Shown here one piece after another: positions 48,375-57,263 of a stretch of DNA of 64,000 bases. The position numbers were made by a program, and so were the translations under genes. Positions within the stretch are counted from its first letter, which is position 1. Each line of letters starts with the position of its first letter. Source of the stretch: Nocardioides cremeus (GTDB taxonomy: Bacteria; Actinomycetota; Actinomycetes; Propionibacteriales; Nocardioidaceae). Location: positions 62,001 through 126,000 of the forward strand of contig NZ_JAULSC010000008.1 of NCBI RefSeq assembly GCF_030518195.1, read 5' to 3'. The notes under the pieces are model-generated. The model was not told the DNA's origin and did not search any database. It saw only the letters and a program-made list of their open reading frames with translations.

Positions 48375-48790
48375 TGAGGGCCGAGGCCTTGATCTTCGCG
48401 ATCTGCACCGTGTTCCTGGTGCTGATCACCCCGGCGTACTGGTTCATCACCAGTGCCGGCGACACCGGTGGCGACTGGACGGGCACCTCCGCCCTGACGA
48501 TGACCACGCTGCTCACCCTGATGGTCACCTTCTACCTCGGCTTCCACGCCAAGAAGATGGAGCCGCGTCCGGAGGACCGCAAGGACGCCGAGATCGCCGA
48601 CGGCGCCGGAGAGCTGGGCTTCTTCCCGCCGTACTCCTGGTGGCCGCTGTGGGCCGCGCTGACCCTCGGCACGATCGTCTTCGGAGTTGCGATGACAGCA
48701 TGGTGGCTGGCCATCATCGGAGCCGTTCTGGGTGCCGTGGCCACCTCCGGGCTGGTCTACGAGTACTACCGCGGTGAGCACGCGCACTGA
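48374..48790 (+). CDS. ctaF: Cytochrome c oxidase subunit IV (actinobacterial CtaF)
   Basis: A 138-residue membrane protein with four hydrophobic helices: EALIFAICTVFLVLITPAYWF, TLMVTFYLGFHAKKM, WAALTLGTIVFGVAMTAWWLAIIGAVLG. This is the actinobacterial subunit IV that lies directly after ctaD. Its ATG overlaps the ctaD stop (TGATG). Confidence 0.95.
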   Translation: MRAEALIFAICTVFLVLITPAYWFITSAGDTGGDWTGTSALTMTTLLTLMVTFYLGFHAKKMEPRPEDRKDAEIADGAGELGFFPPYSWWPLWAALTLGTIVFGVAMTAWWLAIIGAVLGAVATSGLVYEYYRGEHAH

Positions 48791-48810
48791 GCGCCCTCCC
48801 GACGCACCAC

Positions 48811-48850
48811 CACGACGACTCCGCCGCCCTCGGGCCGCGGAGTCGTCGTG
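48811..48850 (+). terminator. Hairpin terminator after ctaF
   Basis: CACGACGACTCCGC (48811-48824) and GCGGAGTCGTCGTG (48837-48850) form a perfect 14-bp stem with a 12-nt loop, ending in TCCTCCTCGT. It separates the cta operon from the L,D-transpeptidase gene. Confidence 0.7.
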
Positions 48851-48875
48851 TCCTCCTCGTCGACCAACCGGCAAC

Positions 48876-49082
48876 ATGACCTCCGAGCTCCCGGTGCCTC
48901 GCGCTCGCCCCGTCGACGGCGACGTACGGCAGCCTGGCCGCGCTGGCGGTTTCCCTCAGCGTCCTGGGCGCCTACGAAAGTGCCTCCGAGGTTGCGGACC
49001 ACCTGCACACCGGGCCGGCCACCCGTAGTGCGGACGGGCCCCAACGGGTGCCGGGCCGGCCCCGGTCGGGCTGCGCAGCAAC
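48876..49082 (+). pseudogene. Frame-disrupted 5' end of the L,D-transpeptidase gene
   Basis: The first usable in-frame start of the transpeptidase is at 49083, but coding-like DNA begins about 200 bp earlier in another frame. Read in the frame that passes through 48898, it gives a signal-anchor-like peptide (GSLAALAVSLSVLGAYES) with strong G/C third positions up to about 49040, then the reading frame must shift to join APVGLRSNVRKRAQDV. The shifted frame lacks a start codon; an ATG at 48876 in the main frame meets TAG at 49026-49028. This suggests two small indels, from true decay or from sequencing error. Confidence 0.45.
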
Positions 49083-50057
49083 GTGCGCAAGCGCGCGCAG
49101 GACGTGTCGGTCGACACGCTGCTCGAGGTCGACGCCGCCGGCGGCGACCTGCTGGGGGTGCGGGTCACCTCCCCCGCGGGCGGGGTGCCCGGCCGCCGCC
49201 AGCACGGCTCCTGGCGGGCCACCGAGCGGCTCGAGCCCGGCACGGCGTACGTCGTGCGCGCGCGGGTGCGCGGCGCCGACGGGCCGGTCGTGCGCGAGCG
49301 CCGCTTCCGCACCGCCGGGGAGACGGTCGGGGTCGGGATGCCGGTCGTGGTGCAGTTCGACCTTCCGGTCACCGACCGGGCTGCGATGGAGCCCGAGATG
49401 GCCGTCGAGTCCACGCCGCGCCAGGCCGGCTCCTGGCACTGGCTCAGCGACACCGAGGCGCACTACCGCCCCAAGGAGTACTGGCAGGCCGGCAGCGAGG
49501 TGGTGGTCGACCTCGACATCAATGGCGTCGACGCCGGGGGAGGGATCTACGGCCAGGAGAGCCGCGAGGTCGCCTTCACCGTGGGGGAGGCCCACGTCTA
49601 CCGCATCGACGCGCAGCGCCACACCATGGAGGTCTTCTCCGAGGGCCGGTTGCTGCGCACCATCCCGATCACCACCGGCAAGGCCGGGTTCACCACCCGC
49701 TCCGGCACCAAGGTGGTGATGGAGAAGTACGAGTCGAAGCGGATGGACTCCGAGACCGTCGGCATCGGCGGCGACGAGGCCTACGACATCGCCGACGTGC
49801 AGTGGGCGATGCGGCTGACCAGCTCGGGGGAGTTCATCCACGCCGCGCCCTGGTCGGTCGGCAGCCAGGGCAGCGCCAACGTCTCGCACGGCTGCACCGG
49901 TCTGAGCACCGAGCAGGCCGCCTGGCTCTACTCGATGACCCGGCGCGGCGACGTCGTGGAGTACACCGGCACCGACCGGGCGATGACCCTCGACAACGGC
50001 TTCGGCGACTGGAACCTCGGCTGGGCGGAGTACCGGGCCGGCTCCGCCCTGGGCTGA
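49083..50057 (+). CDS. L,D-transpeptidase (YkuD) with Ig-like domains, N-terminus apparently lost
   Basis: A 324-residue reading frame. Two Ig-like domains (about residues 1-75 and 75-170; QFDLPVTDRAAMEPEMAVE, HYRPKEYWQAGSEVVVDL) precede the YkuD domain (VGEAHVYRIDAQRHTMEVF onward). Catalytic Cys lies in SANVSHGCTGLSTEQAAWL and its partner His in FIHAAPWS. The enzyme makes 3-3 crosslinks between m-DAP residues in peptidoglycan. Family members need a signal peptide or lipobox, which is missing in this frame; see the disrupted 5' end. GTG at 49083 is the first canonical start after TAG at 49026. Confidence 0.8.
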   Translation: MRKRAQDVSVDTLLEVDAAGGDLLGVRVTSPAGGVPGRRQHGSWRATERLEPGTAYVVRARVRGADGPVVRERRFRTAGETVGVGMPVVVQFDLPVTDRAAMEPEMAVESTPRQAGSWHWLSDTEAHYRPKEYWQAGSEVVVDLDINGVDAGGGIYGQESREVAFTVGEAHVYRIDAQRHTMEVFSEGRLLRTIPITTGKAGFTTRSGTKVVMEKYESKRMDSETVGIGGDEAYDIADVQWAMRLTSSGEFIHAAPWSVGSQGSANVSHGCTGLSTEQAAWLYSMTRRGDVVEYTGTDRAMTLDNGFGDWNLGWAEYRAGSALG

Positions 50058-50081
50058 GCCGCCCCAGCACGACGAGTACGA

Positions 50082-50119
50082 CGAAGGCCCCCACCCGACG
50101 GATCGGGTGGGGGCCTTCG
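50082..50119. terminator. Bidirectional terminator between the transpeptidase and qcrB
   Basis: CGAAGGCCCCCACCCG (50082-50097) and CGGGTGGGGGCCTTCG (50104-50119) form a perfect 16-bp stem with a 6-nt loop. It lies between two convergent genes. Confidence 0.8.
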
Positions 50120-50134
50120 TGTCGTGCCGGTGCC

Positions 50135-51883
50135 TCAGTGGCTGCCGCGCAACGTCTCGCCCTCGACGGCGTGGTGGCCGTCGAACTGGTGGCCGTCGGC
50201 CGAGTGGCCCTCCAGGGGCGCCTGCAGCTCGTGCTCGTGCTCGGCGTGGTGGTGCGCCTCCTCGAGCTCGGCCGCGGTCGGCTTCTGCACGTTGTCGGCG
50301 TACCAGGCCTTGTTGAGCCTGGCCCGCAGGCCGCTGAGTCGACCGCCGGGACGACGTACGCCGTTCTCGTCGGTCTCCGCCTCGGGCGTCCACATCTCGT
50401 CGCGGTCGCGCGCGGTGAGGGTGTAGGCCGAGGCCGGGGCGATCGGCAGGTGCCGCTCGCTGTAGCCACCCTCGGGGGAGCGCATGATCACGCCCGTCTC
50501 GTAGCCGTGCAGCAGCTTCTCCTGGTCGTGGCGCTGCAACGAGATGCACCAGCGCTTGGTGATCATGAAGGCGATCACCGGACCCAGGAAGACCGCTACC
50601 CGCAGGAAGTAGGTGATCTGGTTGATGCTCAGGTTGAGCTTGATCGCGATGATGTCGTTGCCGCCCGCAGCCCACATCAGGCCGTAGAACGTCATCAGCG
50701 CGACCATGATGGCGGTCCGGGTCGGGGCGTTGCGCGGGCGCTCCAGCAGGTGGTGGTCGCGCTTGTCCCCGGTGATCCAGGACTCGATGAACGGCAGCAT
50801 CAGCAGGATCGTGAACATCAGGCCGGGCAGCACGATGACAGGCAGGAAGACGTTCCAGGCGATCGTGTAGCCGAACAGGTGGGTCTCCCAGCCCGGCATG
50901 ATGCGCAGCGCGCCGTCGGGCCAGCCCATGTACCAGTCGGGCTGCGAACCTGCCGTCACCTTGGTCGGGTCGTAGGGGCCGAGCTTCCAGACGGGGTTGA
51001 TGTTGAGCAGCGCACCCATCATGGCGGTGACACCGAAGACGATGAAGAAGAAGCCACCGGCCTTGGCGGCGTACACGGGGAGCATCGGGAAGCCGACGAC
51101 GTTCTCCTCGGTGCGGCCGGGACCAGGCCACTGCGTGTGCTTGTGGTAGACGAGCAGCAGCATGTGGGCCGCGATCAGCCCCAGCAGCAGGCCGGGGATC
51201 AGCAGGACGTGGATGGTGTAGAGGCGCGGGATGATCGAGTCACCCGGGAACTCGCCACCGAAGAGGAAGAACGACATGTAGGTGCCCACGACCGGGATCG
51301 ACTTCATGAAGCCGTCGGCGGCGCGGATGCCGGTGCCGGAGAGCAGGTCGTCGGGCAGCGAGTAGCCGGTGAAGCCCTCGAGGGTGCCCAGCAGCAGCAG
51401 CAGCGAGCCGATGACCCAGTTGAGCTCTCGCGGCTTGCGGAACGCACCGGTGAAGTAGACGCGCAGCAGGTGGATCATCATCGAGGCGATGAAGATGTTG
51501 GCTGCCCAGTGGTGCATCTGGCGCATCAGCAGGCCGCCGCGGACGTCGAAGCTGATGTTGAGGGTCGAGGCCATCGCCTCGGACATGTGCAGCCCGCGCA
51601 GCTGGTCGTAGGAGCCCATGTAGGTCACCTCGGCCATGCTCGGCCGGTACCAGAACGTCAGGAAGACACCGGTCAGCAGCAGCACGACGAAGCTCCACAG
51701 AGCAATTTCGCCGAGCATGAAGGACCAGTGGTCGGGGAAGACCTTGCGCAGGTTCTTCTTCATGGCCGTGCCCAGGCCCAGGCGCTCGTCGGCCCAGTTG
51801 GCCACGACTCCTGCCTTGCCGGGCTTCTTGGCTGTCGCGGCCGAGCTGTTGCTCGTCGCGACCTTGCTGGTGTCCATGCTCAC
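50135..51883 (-). CDS. qcrB: Cytochrome bc1 complex cytochrome b subunit
   Basis: A 582-residue, ~9-helix diheme cytochrome b of the actinobacterial bcc complex that oxidises menaquinol. Heme-binding His pairs lie in QMHHWAANIFIASMMIHLLRVYFTGAF and YTIHVLLIPGLLLGLIAAHMLLLVYHKH. EGFTGYSLPDDLLSG is the Qo-site loop. An N-terminal ~35-residue polar extension precedes the first helix. The C-terminal 40 residues carry ten His (AHHHAEHEHE; GHSADGHQFDGHH), unusual for the family core. GTG at 51883 overlaps the qcrA stop. Confidence 0.97.
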   Translation of the reverse strand: MSMDTSKVATSNSSAATAKKPGKAGVVANWADERLGLGTAMKKNLRKVFPDHWSFMLGEIALWSFVVLLLTGVFLTFWYRPSMAEVTYMGSYDQLRGLHMSEAMASTLNISFDVRGGLLMRQMHHWAANIFIASMMIHLLRVYFTGAFRKPRELNWVIGSLLLLLGTLEGFTGYSLPDDLLSGTGIRAADGFMKSIPVVGTYMSFFLFGGEFPGDSIIPRLYTIHVLLIPGLLLGLIAAHMLLLVYHKHTQWPGPGRTEENVVGFPMLPVYAAKAGGFFFIVFGVTAMMGALLNINPVWKLGPYDPTKVTAGSQPDWYMGWPDGALRIMPGWETHLFGYTIAWNVFLPVIVLPGLMFTILLMLPFIESWITGDKRDHHLLERPRNAPTRTAIMVALMTFYGLMWAAGGNDIIAIKLNLSINQITYFLRVAVFLGPVIAFMITKRWCISLQRHDQEKLLHGYETGVIMRSPEGGYSERHLPIAPASAYTLTARDRDEMWTPEAETDENGVRRPGGRLSGLRARLNKAWYADNVQKPTAAELEEAHHHAEHEHELQAPLEGHSADGHQFDGHHAVEGETLRGSH

Positions 51884-52995
51884 AGCTCTGCCTCACCCTG
51901 CTCGCCGATGTCCTTGTGGTCACGTTCCCAGTAGCTGGGCCCCACCGGCTCGGTGAAGTCGCTCTGCGCGACCAGGAAGCCCTCGGCATCGACCGCCAGC
52001 GGGAGCTGGGGAAGATGCCGTCCGGCGGGACCGAAGACGACACGCCCGGAGTCGGCGAGGTCGAAGGTGGACTGGTGGCAGGGGCACAGCAGGTGGTGCG
52101 TGGTGCGCTCGTAGAGCGAGATCGGGCACCCGACGTGGGTGCAGATCTTGGAGTAGCAGACGATCCCGTCGACCGACCAGTTGTCGCGCCCCTCGCCGGG
52201 GATCACGTCGTCGGGGTCCATCCGGACCACGACGACCGCGGCCTTCGACTTCGCCACGTACAGCTCGACGCCCTCGATCTCGGGGTAGCCGTTCTCCTCG
52301 GTCGGGAAGATGGCCTCGGGCTCGGCGTTGACCAGGTCGCCGACCTCGAGGTCGGCGGCGCGGATCGGGGTGCCGATGACATCGCGCACAACACGCATGT
52401 CGGGCTTCCAGATGGTGTTCTCGAGGCCCGCGTCGGGGCCGCTGGCTGCTGCCTGGCTGGGTGTGGGGCCCAGGTCGCGGAACAGCACCACGGCCGGCGC
52501 GAGCAGCAGGGTGATCGAGGCGATCAGCGAGTTGCGCACCAGCGGGCGACGCGCGATGCCGGACTCCTCGAGCCCGGCGTCGAGGGCAGCCAGCGTCGCG
52601 GCGCGGTCCTCGTCGGAGGAACGGGCCGGGTGGCGCATCTCGACCATCTCGTGGTCGGCCATCAGCTTGCGGGCCCACTGGATGATCCCGACGCCGATGA
52701 GCAGCAGGGCCATGCCCAGCGTGGTGCCCAGGGCGATGTTCGAGGCGCCGAGGCCCAGCACCGTCTCCCAGCTGTCGCCGACGTCGAAGGAGAAGTAGGC
52801 CACCACGAAGAGGACCGCGAAGACCGAGGCGAGACCGAACATCGTCGCGACCTGGCGCTCGGCTCGTCGTGCCGCGTCGTCGTCGACGTCGGTGGGTCGC
52901 CAGGTGTGCTCGGGGAGGCCCGGGTTGGCGATCGGCTCCTCGGTCGTCGCGGGCAGGTGCTTGCCGGCCTGCTCGCCGTGCTGGATGTCCGTCAC
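51880..52995 (-). CDS. qcrA: Rieske iron-sulfur subunit of the bc1 complex
   Basis: A 371-residue Rieske protein. Three N-terminal helices (ATMFGLASVFAVLFVVAYFSF; ALGTTLGMALLLIGVGII; ASITLLLAPAVVLF) mark the actinobacterial type. The [2Fe-2S] site is CTHVGC (with His) and CPCHQS. A cytosolic acidic loop separates helices 2 and 3. It accepts electrons from menaquinol and passes them to QcrC. The start is GTG at 52995, overlapping the qcrC stop; it lies within the qcrC-qcrA-qcrB operon. Confidence 0.96.
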   Translation of the reverse strand: MTDIQHGEQAGKHLPATTEEPIANPGLPEHTWRPTDVDDDAARRAERQVATMFGLASVFAVLFVVAYFSFDVGDSWETVLGLGASNIALGTTLGMALLLIGVGIIQWARKLMADHEMVEMRHPARSSDEDRAATLAALDAGLEESGIARRPLVRNSLIASITLLLAPAVVLFRDLGPTPSQAAASGPDAGLENTIWKPDMRVVRDVIGTPIRAADLEVGDLVNAEPEAIFPTEENGYPEIEGVELYVAKSKAAVVVVRMDPDDVIPGEGRDNWSVDGIVCYSKICTHVGCPISLYERTTHHLLCPCHQSTFDLADSGRVVFGPAGRHLPQLPLAVDAEGFLVAQSDFTEPVGPSYWERDHKDIGEQGEAEL

Positions 52996-53861
52996 GAAGT
53001 CACCTTCTTCTTCTTCGATCGGGTGGTGTGCGCAGCGATCCAGATCGCGAAGGCGACCAGACCGCCGATACCGACCAGCCACGCGAAGACGCCGTCGGTC
53101 ACGGGGCCGAGGCCGCCCATGCCGAAGCCGCCGTACCCGGGCTGCTCCTCGAGCGACTTCAGGTAGGCGATGACGTCGCGCTTCTCCTCGGGCGCGAGGT
53201 TGCCGTTGCTGAAGCTGGGCATGTTCTGCGGTCCGGTCAGCAGGGCCTCGTAGATGTACTTGGACTCCACGCCGTCGAGAGACGGCGCATAGCCGCCGCG
53301 GGGCATGGCGCCACCCGAGCCCTCGAAGTTGTGGCAGGCGGTGCAGTTGGTCAGGAAGATCTGGCCACCACGGACGACCGCCGCCTCCTTGGCGTCGTCG
53401 TCGAGACCCTCGATCGAGTAGTCGGACTCGTCGGGGATGGCGGGGCCGGGGCCCAGCGAGGCGACGTACGCCGCGAGCTGGGCGGTCTCCTCCTCCGAGT
53501 AGGTGACCGGCTTGCGGGGAGCCTGGGCGCCGGGCTGGGCCATCGGCATCCGGCCGGTGCCGACCTGGAAGTCGACCGCCGCGGCGCCGACGCCGACGAG
53601 CGAGGGGCCGAGGTTGTTGCCGTCGAGGGTGCTGACGCCCTCGCCGTTGAGGCCGTGGCAGCTCGAGCAGCCCACGAGGAACAGCTCGCGGCCCTTCTCG
53701 ACCTCGATGGCCAGGGTGTCGGAGTCCTGCGCCTGGGCGGGGGCCAGCGCGGTGTAGAGACCACCGGCGGTCACCAGGCCGACCAGCAGCAGGACGAGTC
53801 CGGCCAACGGGCCGCGACGGTGACGGGAGAGGCGACCGGCGGAGCGGTTCACGAAGCGCAC
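52992..53861 (-). CDS. qcrC: Diheme cytochrome c subunit of the bc1 complex
   Basis: A 289-residue membrane-bound cytochrome with two heme c motifs: CSSCH in GCSSCHGLNGEG and CTACH in NCTACHNFEG. An N-terminal anchor helix (PLAGLVLLLVGLVTAGGLY) and a C-terminal helix (FAWLVGIGGLVAFAIWIAAH) span the membrane, with a Lys-rich tail. The two hemes pass electrons straight to CuA of CtaC, which replaces a soluble cytochrome c. GTG at 53861 has AAGGA upstream. Confidence 0.97.
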   Translation of the reverse strand: MRFVNRSAGRLSRHRRGPLAGLVLLLVGLVTAGGLYTALAPAQAQDSDTLAIEVEKGRELFLVGCSSCHGLNGEGVSTLDGNNLGPSLVGVGAAAVDFQVGTGRMPMAQPGAQAPRKPVTYSEEETAQLAAYVASLGPGPAIPDESDYSIEGLDDDAKEAAVVRGGQIFLTNCTACHNFEGSGGAMPRGGYAPSLDGVESKYIYEALLTGPQNMPSFSNGNLAPEEKRDVIAYLKSLEEQPGYGGFGMGGLGPVTDGVFAWLVGIGGLVAFAIWIAAHTTRSKKKKVTS

Positions 53862-53898
53862 TGGGGGTCCTTGGGTTCGGGGTGCAGCGACTCAGGAG

Positions 53899-54537
53899 TT
53901 ACTTGACAAGGTAGATCGTGGCGAAAAGTCCGATCCAGACGACGTCGACGAAGTGCCAGTAGTACGAGACGACGATCGCGCTGACGGCCTGCTCGTGGGT
54001 GAACTTGCGGGCCAGGTAGGTGCGCCCCAGCACGAGGAGGAAGGCGATCAGGCCACCCGCCACGTGGATGCCGTGGAAGCCGGTGGTCAGGTAGAACATC
54101 GAGCCGTAGGCCGAGTCCTGCATCGTGACGCCCTCCTGCACGAGGTTGGCGTACTCGACGGCCTGGCCGGCCACGAAGACCGAGCCCATCAGGTAGGTCA
54201 GGATGAACCACTCCCGCAGGCCCCACAGCTTGAACTGCAGCAGCGAGCCGGTGCGCCCCGCCTGGCCGCGCTCGGCGGCGAAGACGCCGAGCTGGCAGGT
54301 CAACGATGACAGCACCAGGATCGTGGTGTTGGCCAGTGCGAAGGGCACGTCGAGGAGCTGGGTGTTCTGCTCCCACAGGTCCGGACTGACCGAGCGGATC
54401 GTGAAGTACGCCGCGAAGAGCGCCGCGAAGAACATCAGCTCGCTCGAGAGCCAGATGATGGTCCCGACACTGACCATGCTGGGTCGGTCGTGGTGCCCGT
54501 GCAGACGGGATGCTGGGAGGGTTGCCGCTGTCGCCAC
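53899..54537 (-). CDS. ctaE: Cytochrome c oxidase subunit III
   Basis: A 212-residue, five-helix subunit [59 protein letters not shown] and [21 protein letters not shown] are the family signatures. It starts at GTG 54537 ([12 protein letters not shown]) with a weak ribosome site. It leads the ctaE-qcrC-qcrA-qcrB operon, as in other actinobacteria, and is divergent from ctaG. Confidence 0.97.
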   Translation of the reverse strand: MATAATLPASRLHGHHDRPSMVSVGTIIWLSSELMFFAALFAAYFTIRSVSPDLWEQNTQLLDVPFALANTTILVLSSLTCQLGVFAAERGQAGRTGSLLQFKLWGLREWFILTYLMGSVFVAGQAVEYANLVQEGVTMQDSAYGSMFYLTTGFHGIHVAGGLIAFLLVLGRTYLARKFTHEQAVSAIVVSYYWHFVDVVWIGLFATIYLVK

Positions 54538-54652
54538 AGGAGCATTATGTCCTGCGATCTGAACGAGGTCACCCCGACCCCCGGTTAGCGCCGGGTCATA
54601 AAGTTCACAACGTGCCGTTCCCCGCTCCAGCCCCCTCGCAGGAGGTCTCGCC

Positions 54653-55585
54653 GTGCTCGCGATGACCGTCGGGGCCGACCTGCCCGCCTTCTCCCTGGGA
54701 GAGGTCCTCGGGCAGTGGTCGCTGGCCCCCGTGCCCACGGTCGCGACCGCCTGGGTGGTGGGCCTCTACCTGCTGGGCGTGCAGCGTCTGCGCGCCCGCG
54801 GGGACAACTGGCCGGTCGGGCGCACCGTCGCCTTCGTGTGCGGGGGGATGGGCTCGTTCTACTTCGCGACGGCCTCGGGGCTGGCGGCGTACGACACGAC
54901 GCTGCTGAGCGTGCACATGGTCCAGCACATGACCCTGTCGATGCTGGTGCCGCTCGCGCTGGCGCTGGGCGCCCCGGTGACCCTCGCGCTGCGCACGCTG
55001 CCGCGGCGCCCGCGCGGCTGGCTGTTGGCGCTGTTGCACTCGCGCCTGGCCAAGGTGCTCTCCTTCGCGCCGTTGGCGTTCCTGCTCTACATCGTCTCGC
55101 CGTGGGCGCTCTACTTCACCGACTGGTACCGCGCCTCGCTGGAGTCGGTCCTCGTGCACGAGATGATGCACGTGCACCTCGTGGCGGTGGGCGCGCTGTT
55201 CTTCTGGCCGCTGGTGGGCATCGACCCGCTGCCCGGTCGCCACGGCTACCCCTTCCGGATGCTGCTCACGGTGCTCACGCTGCCCTTCCACGCCTTCCTG
55301 GGCGTCACGATCATGGGCCAGTCCACCCTGCTGGGCGGCGACTACTACCCGCGCCTGCGCGAGGGGTCGATGGGCTCGTGGCTGCCCGACCCCTACGACG
55401 ACCAGGAGCTGGCCGGCGGCATCCTGTGGGGCTCGGGCGACCTGATCGCCCTGACGTTCTTCGCGGTGCTCTTCACCCAGTGGGTGCGCTCCTCGATGGC
55501 CGAGGCCAAGCGCGAGGACCGGCGCCTGGACAGGCTGGAGGCGCGCGAGCAGGCCGCGGCGTCCGCCCGCACCGGCGACGGGTAG
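54653..55585 (+). CDS. ctaG: Cytochrome c oxidase assembly protein CtaG (caa3 type)
   Basis: A 310-residue membrane protein with about seven to eight helices. [25 protein letters not shown] and [29 protein letters not shown] match the CtaG family, whose His/Met pairs may handle copper. [21 protein letters not shown] follows. It sits between ctaE and trpD, in step with the oxidase genes, so it presumably delivers copper to the CuA or CuB site. GTG at 54653 has GGAGG upstream. Confidence 0.9.
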   Translation: MLAMTVGADLPAFSLGEVLGQWSLAPVPTVATAWVVGLYLLGVQRLRARGDNWPVGRTVAFVCGGMGSFYFATASGLAAYDTTLLSVHMVQHMTLSMLVPLALALGAPVTLALRTLPRRPRGWLLALLHSRLAKVLSFAPLAFLLYIVSPWALYFTDWYRASLESVLVHEMMHVHLVAVGALFFWPLVGIDPLPGRHGYPFRMLLTVLTLPFHAFLGVTIMGQSTLLGGDYYPRLREGSMGSWLPDPYDDQELAGGILWGSGDLIALTFFAVLFTQWVRSSMAEAKREDRRLDRLEAREQAAASARTGDG

Positions 55586-55595
55586 CATCGCCGGC

Positions 55596-56018
55596 GTGAG
55601 CGACACCACTGCCTCCCGCACGCCGTTGAAGGTGCTCGTCTACAGCGACGACGTCAACACCCGCAAGCAGGTCATCCTGGCGCTGGGCCGACGCCCGCAC
55701 CCGGACCTGCCCGAGCTGGAGTACGTCGAGGTCGCCACCGAGCCGGTCGTCATCCAGAACATGGACGCCGGCCACATCTCGCTCGCGATCCTCGACGGCG
55801 AGGCCGTGCCCGCCGGCGGCATGGGCATCGCCAAGCAGCTCAAGGACGAGATCCACCAGTGCCCGCCGGTGGTCGTCCTCACCGGCCGCCCCCAGGACGC
55901 CTGGCTGGCCACCTGGTCGCGCGCGGAGGCGGCCGTGCCGCACCCGATCGACCCCCTCCAGCTGGCCGAGGCCGTGGTCGCGCTGCTGCGCGCCCGCGTG
56001 CCCGCCACCACCGCCTGA
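55596..56018 (+). CDS. Degenerate response-regulator receiver protein
   Basis: A 140-residue stand-alone receiver-like protein. [20 protein letters not shown] supplies the acidic pair, [16 protein letters not shown] carries the phospho-acceptor-like Asp, and [21 protein letters not shown] is the Thr switch strand. The last conserved position is HPIDPLQL, where the usual Lys-Pro is replaced. It may be constitutively active or a ligand-type receiver, not a classic phosphorelay. It lies between ctaG and trpD with 10 bp on the left. Confidence 0.75.
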   Translation: MSDTTASRTPLKVLVYSDDVNTRKQVILALGRRPHPDLPELEYVEVATEPVVIQNMDAGHISLAILDGEAVPAGGMGIAKQLKDEIHQCPPVVVLTGRPQDAWLATWSRAEAAVPHPIDPLQLAEAVVALLRARVPATTA

Positions 56019-56020
56019 GC

Positions 56021-57043
56021 GTGGGCGCCTGGCCCGAGGTCCTGGGCGCGCTGGTCGCGGGGGAGGACCTGAGCGCCGCCCAGACCGGGTGGGCGATGGG
56101 CGAGATCCTCGCCGGCCAGGCCACCGAGGCCCAGATCGCCGGCTTCGCCGTCGCGCTGCGCGCCAAGGGCGAGAGCATCGAGGAGGTGCTCGGCCTGGTC
56201 GAGGCGATGTACGACGTCGCCACGCCGCTGAGCGTGCCGGGGCGCACCCTCGACGTCGTCGGCACCGGTGGTGACCGGTCGATGTCGGTGAACATCTCGA
56301 CCATGGCCGCGATCGTCGCCGCCGGTGCGGGCGCGCGGGTGGTCAAGCACGGCAACCGCTCGGCCTCCTCGACCTCCGGCACCGCCGACGTGCTCGAGGT
56401 GCTCGGGGTCCGCCTCGACCTGCCGGCCGCCCGGGTGGCCGAGGTCGCTGAGGAGGCCGGCATCACCTTCTGCTTCGCCTCCGCCTTCCACCCCGCGCTG
56501 CGCCACGCGGCCGTGCCGCGGCGCGAGCTCGGCATCGGCACCACCTTCAACCTGCTCGGCCCGCTGGCCAACCCCTCGCGCCCGGCCGCCCAGGCCATCG
56601 GCTGCGCCTACGCCGGCAAGCCGCCGCTGATGGCCGGGGTCTTCGCCCGCCGCGGCGTCGACGCCTGGGTCTTCCGCGGCGACGACGGCCTCGACGAGCT
56701 GACCACGACCACCACCTCGTCGCTGTGGGTGGTCCACGACGGCGAGGTCCGCACCGCCACGGTCGACCCGGCGGCGCTGGGCCTCGCCCCGGCGACCACC
56801 GACGACCTGCGCGGCGGCGACGCGGCCCACAACGCCGACGTCGTACGACGCGTGCTCGCGGGGGAGCGCGGGCCCGTGCGCGAGGCGGTGCTGCTCAACG
56901 CCGGCGCGGCCCTGGCCGTGCACGACGAGCCCGCCGCCGACCCGCTGCCGGCCCTGGCCGCCGGCATCGAGCGCGCCGCCCGCGCCGTCGACTCCGGCGC
57001 CGCCGCCTCGACCCTGCAGCGCTGGGTCGAGGTCTCCCGCTGA
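56021..57043 (+). CDS. trpD: Anthranilate phosphoribosyltransferase
   Basis: Second step of tryptophan biosynthesis: anthranilate plus PRPP to phosphoribosyl-anthranilate. It has 340 residues. [17 protein letters not shown] is the PRPP-binding GTGGD motif, [19 protein letters not shown] the catalytic glycine-rich loop, and [13 protein letters not shown] the substrate pocket. Other trp genes are not here; this isolated copy next to cta genes is common in actinobacteria (Rv2192c in M. tuberculosis). GTG at 56021 is 2 nt after the previous stop. Confidence 0.96.
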   Translation: MGAWPEVLGALVAGEDLSAAQTGWAMGEILAGQATEAQIAGFAVALRAKGESIEEVLGLVEAMYDVATPLSVPGRTLDVVGTGGDRSMSVNISTMAAIVAAGAGARVVKHGNRSASSTSGTADVLEVLGVRLDLPAARVAEVAEEAGITFCFASAFHPALRHAAVPRRELGIGTTFNLLGPLANPSRPAAQAIGCAYAGKPPLMAGVFARRGVDAWVFRGDDGLDELTTTTTSSLWVVHDGEVRTATVDPAALGLAPATTDDLRGGDAAHNADVVRRVLAGERGPVREAVLLNAGAALAVHDEPAADPLPALAAGIERAARAVDSGAAASTLQRWVEVSR

Positions 57044-57257
57044 CCCGGCCTGAATATCCCGCCCACCCGGCCTGAACTTCCCCCCGAGTCGGCCTGAACT
57101 TCCCCCCGAGTCGGCCCGGACTTCGCCCCGACCCGGCCTGAACTTCGCGCGGGCTGGTCGGGACCCCGGGGGGTGCTGGAGAGGGCCGACTCGTCGGGAG
57201 ATTCAGGCCGGCTCGACGCGAAGTTCGGGCCGGGTCAGCGTGAAGTTTGGGCCGGGT
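57043..57257. repeat. 22-bp-period inverted repeat cluster (5 forward + 3 reverse units)
   Basis: Forward units ACCCGGCCTGAACTTC or close variants have their GGCC at 57047, 57069, 57091, 57113 and 57135, an exact 22-bp spacing. Reverse-oriented units GAAGTTCGGGCCGGGT start at 57198, 57220 and 57242, also 22 bp apart. About 52 bp separate the two arrays. The whole can fold into a very long hairpin. It lies between convergent trpD and the gene ending at 57264, starting at the trpD stop codon. Confidence 0.9.
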
Positions 57258-57263
57258 CGGCGG

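Noticed and set aside
48848-51934. 1028-residue plus-strand frame across the transpeptidase and antisense to qcrB
   Set aside because: It is a shadow of the transpeptidase and qcrB frames; it is Arg/Ala/Gly/Val/Asp-rich without domains.
57043-57257. Possible CRISPR array
   Set aside because: Units are 22 bp apart with only about 6 bp between conserved cores, no unique spacers, and units occur in both orientations; no cas genes nearby.
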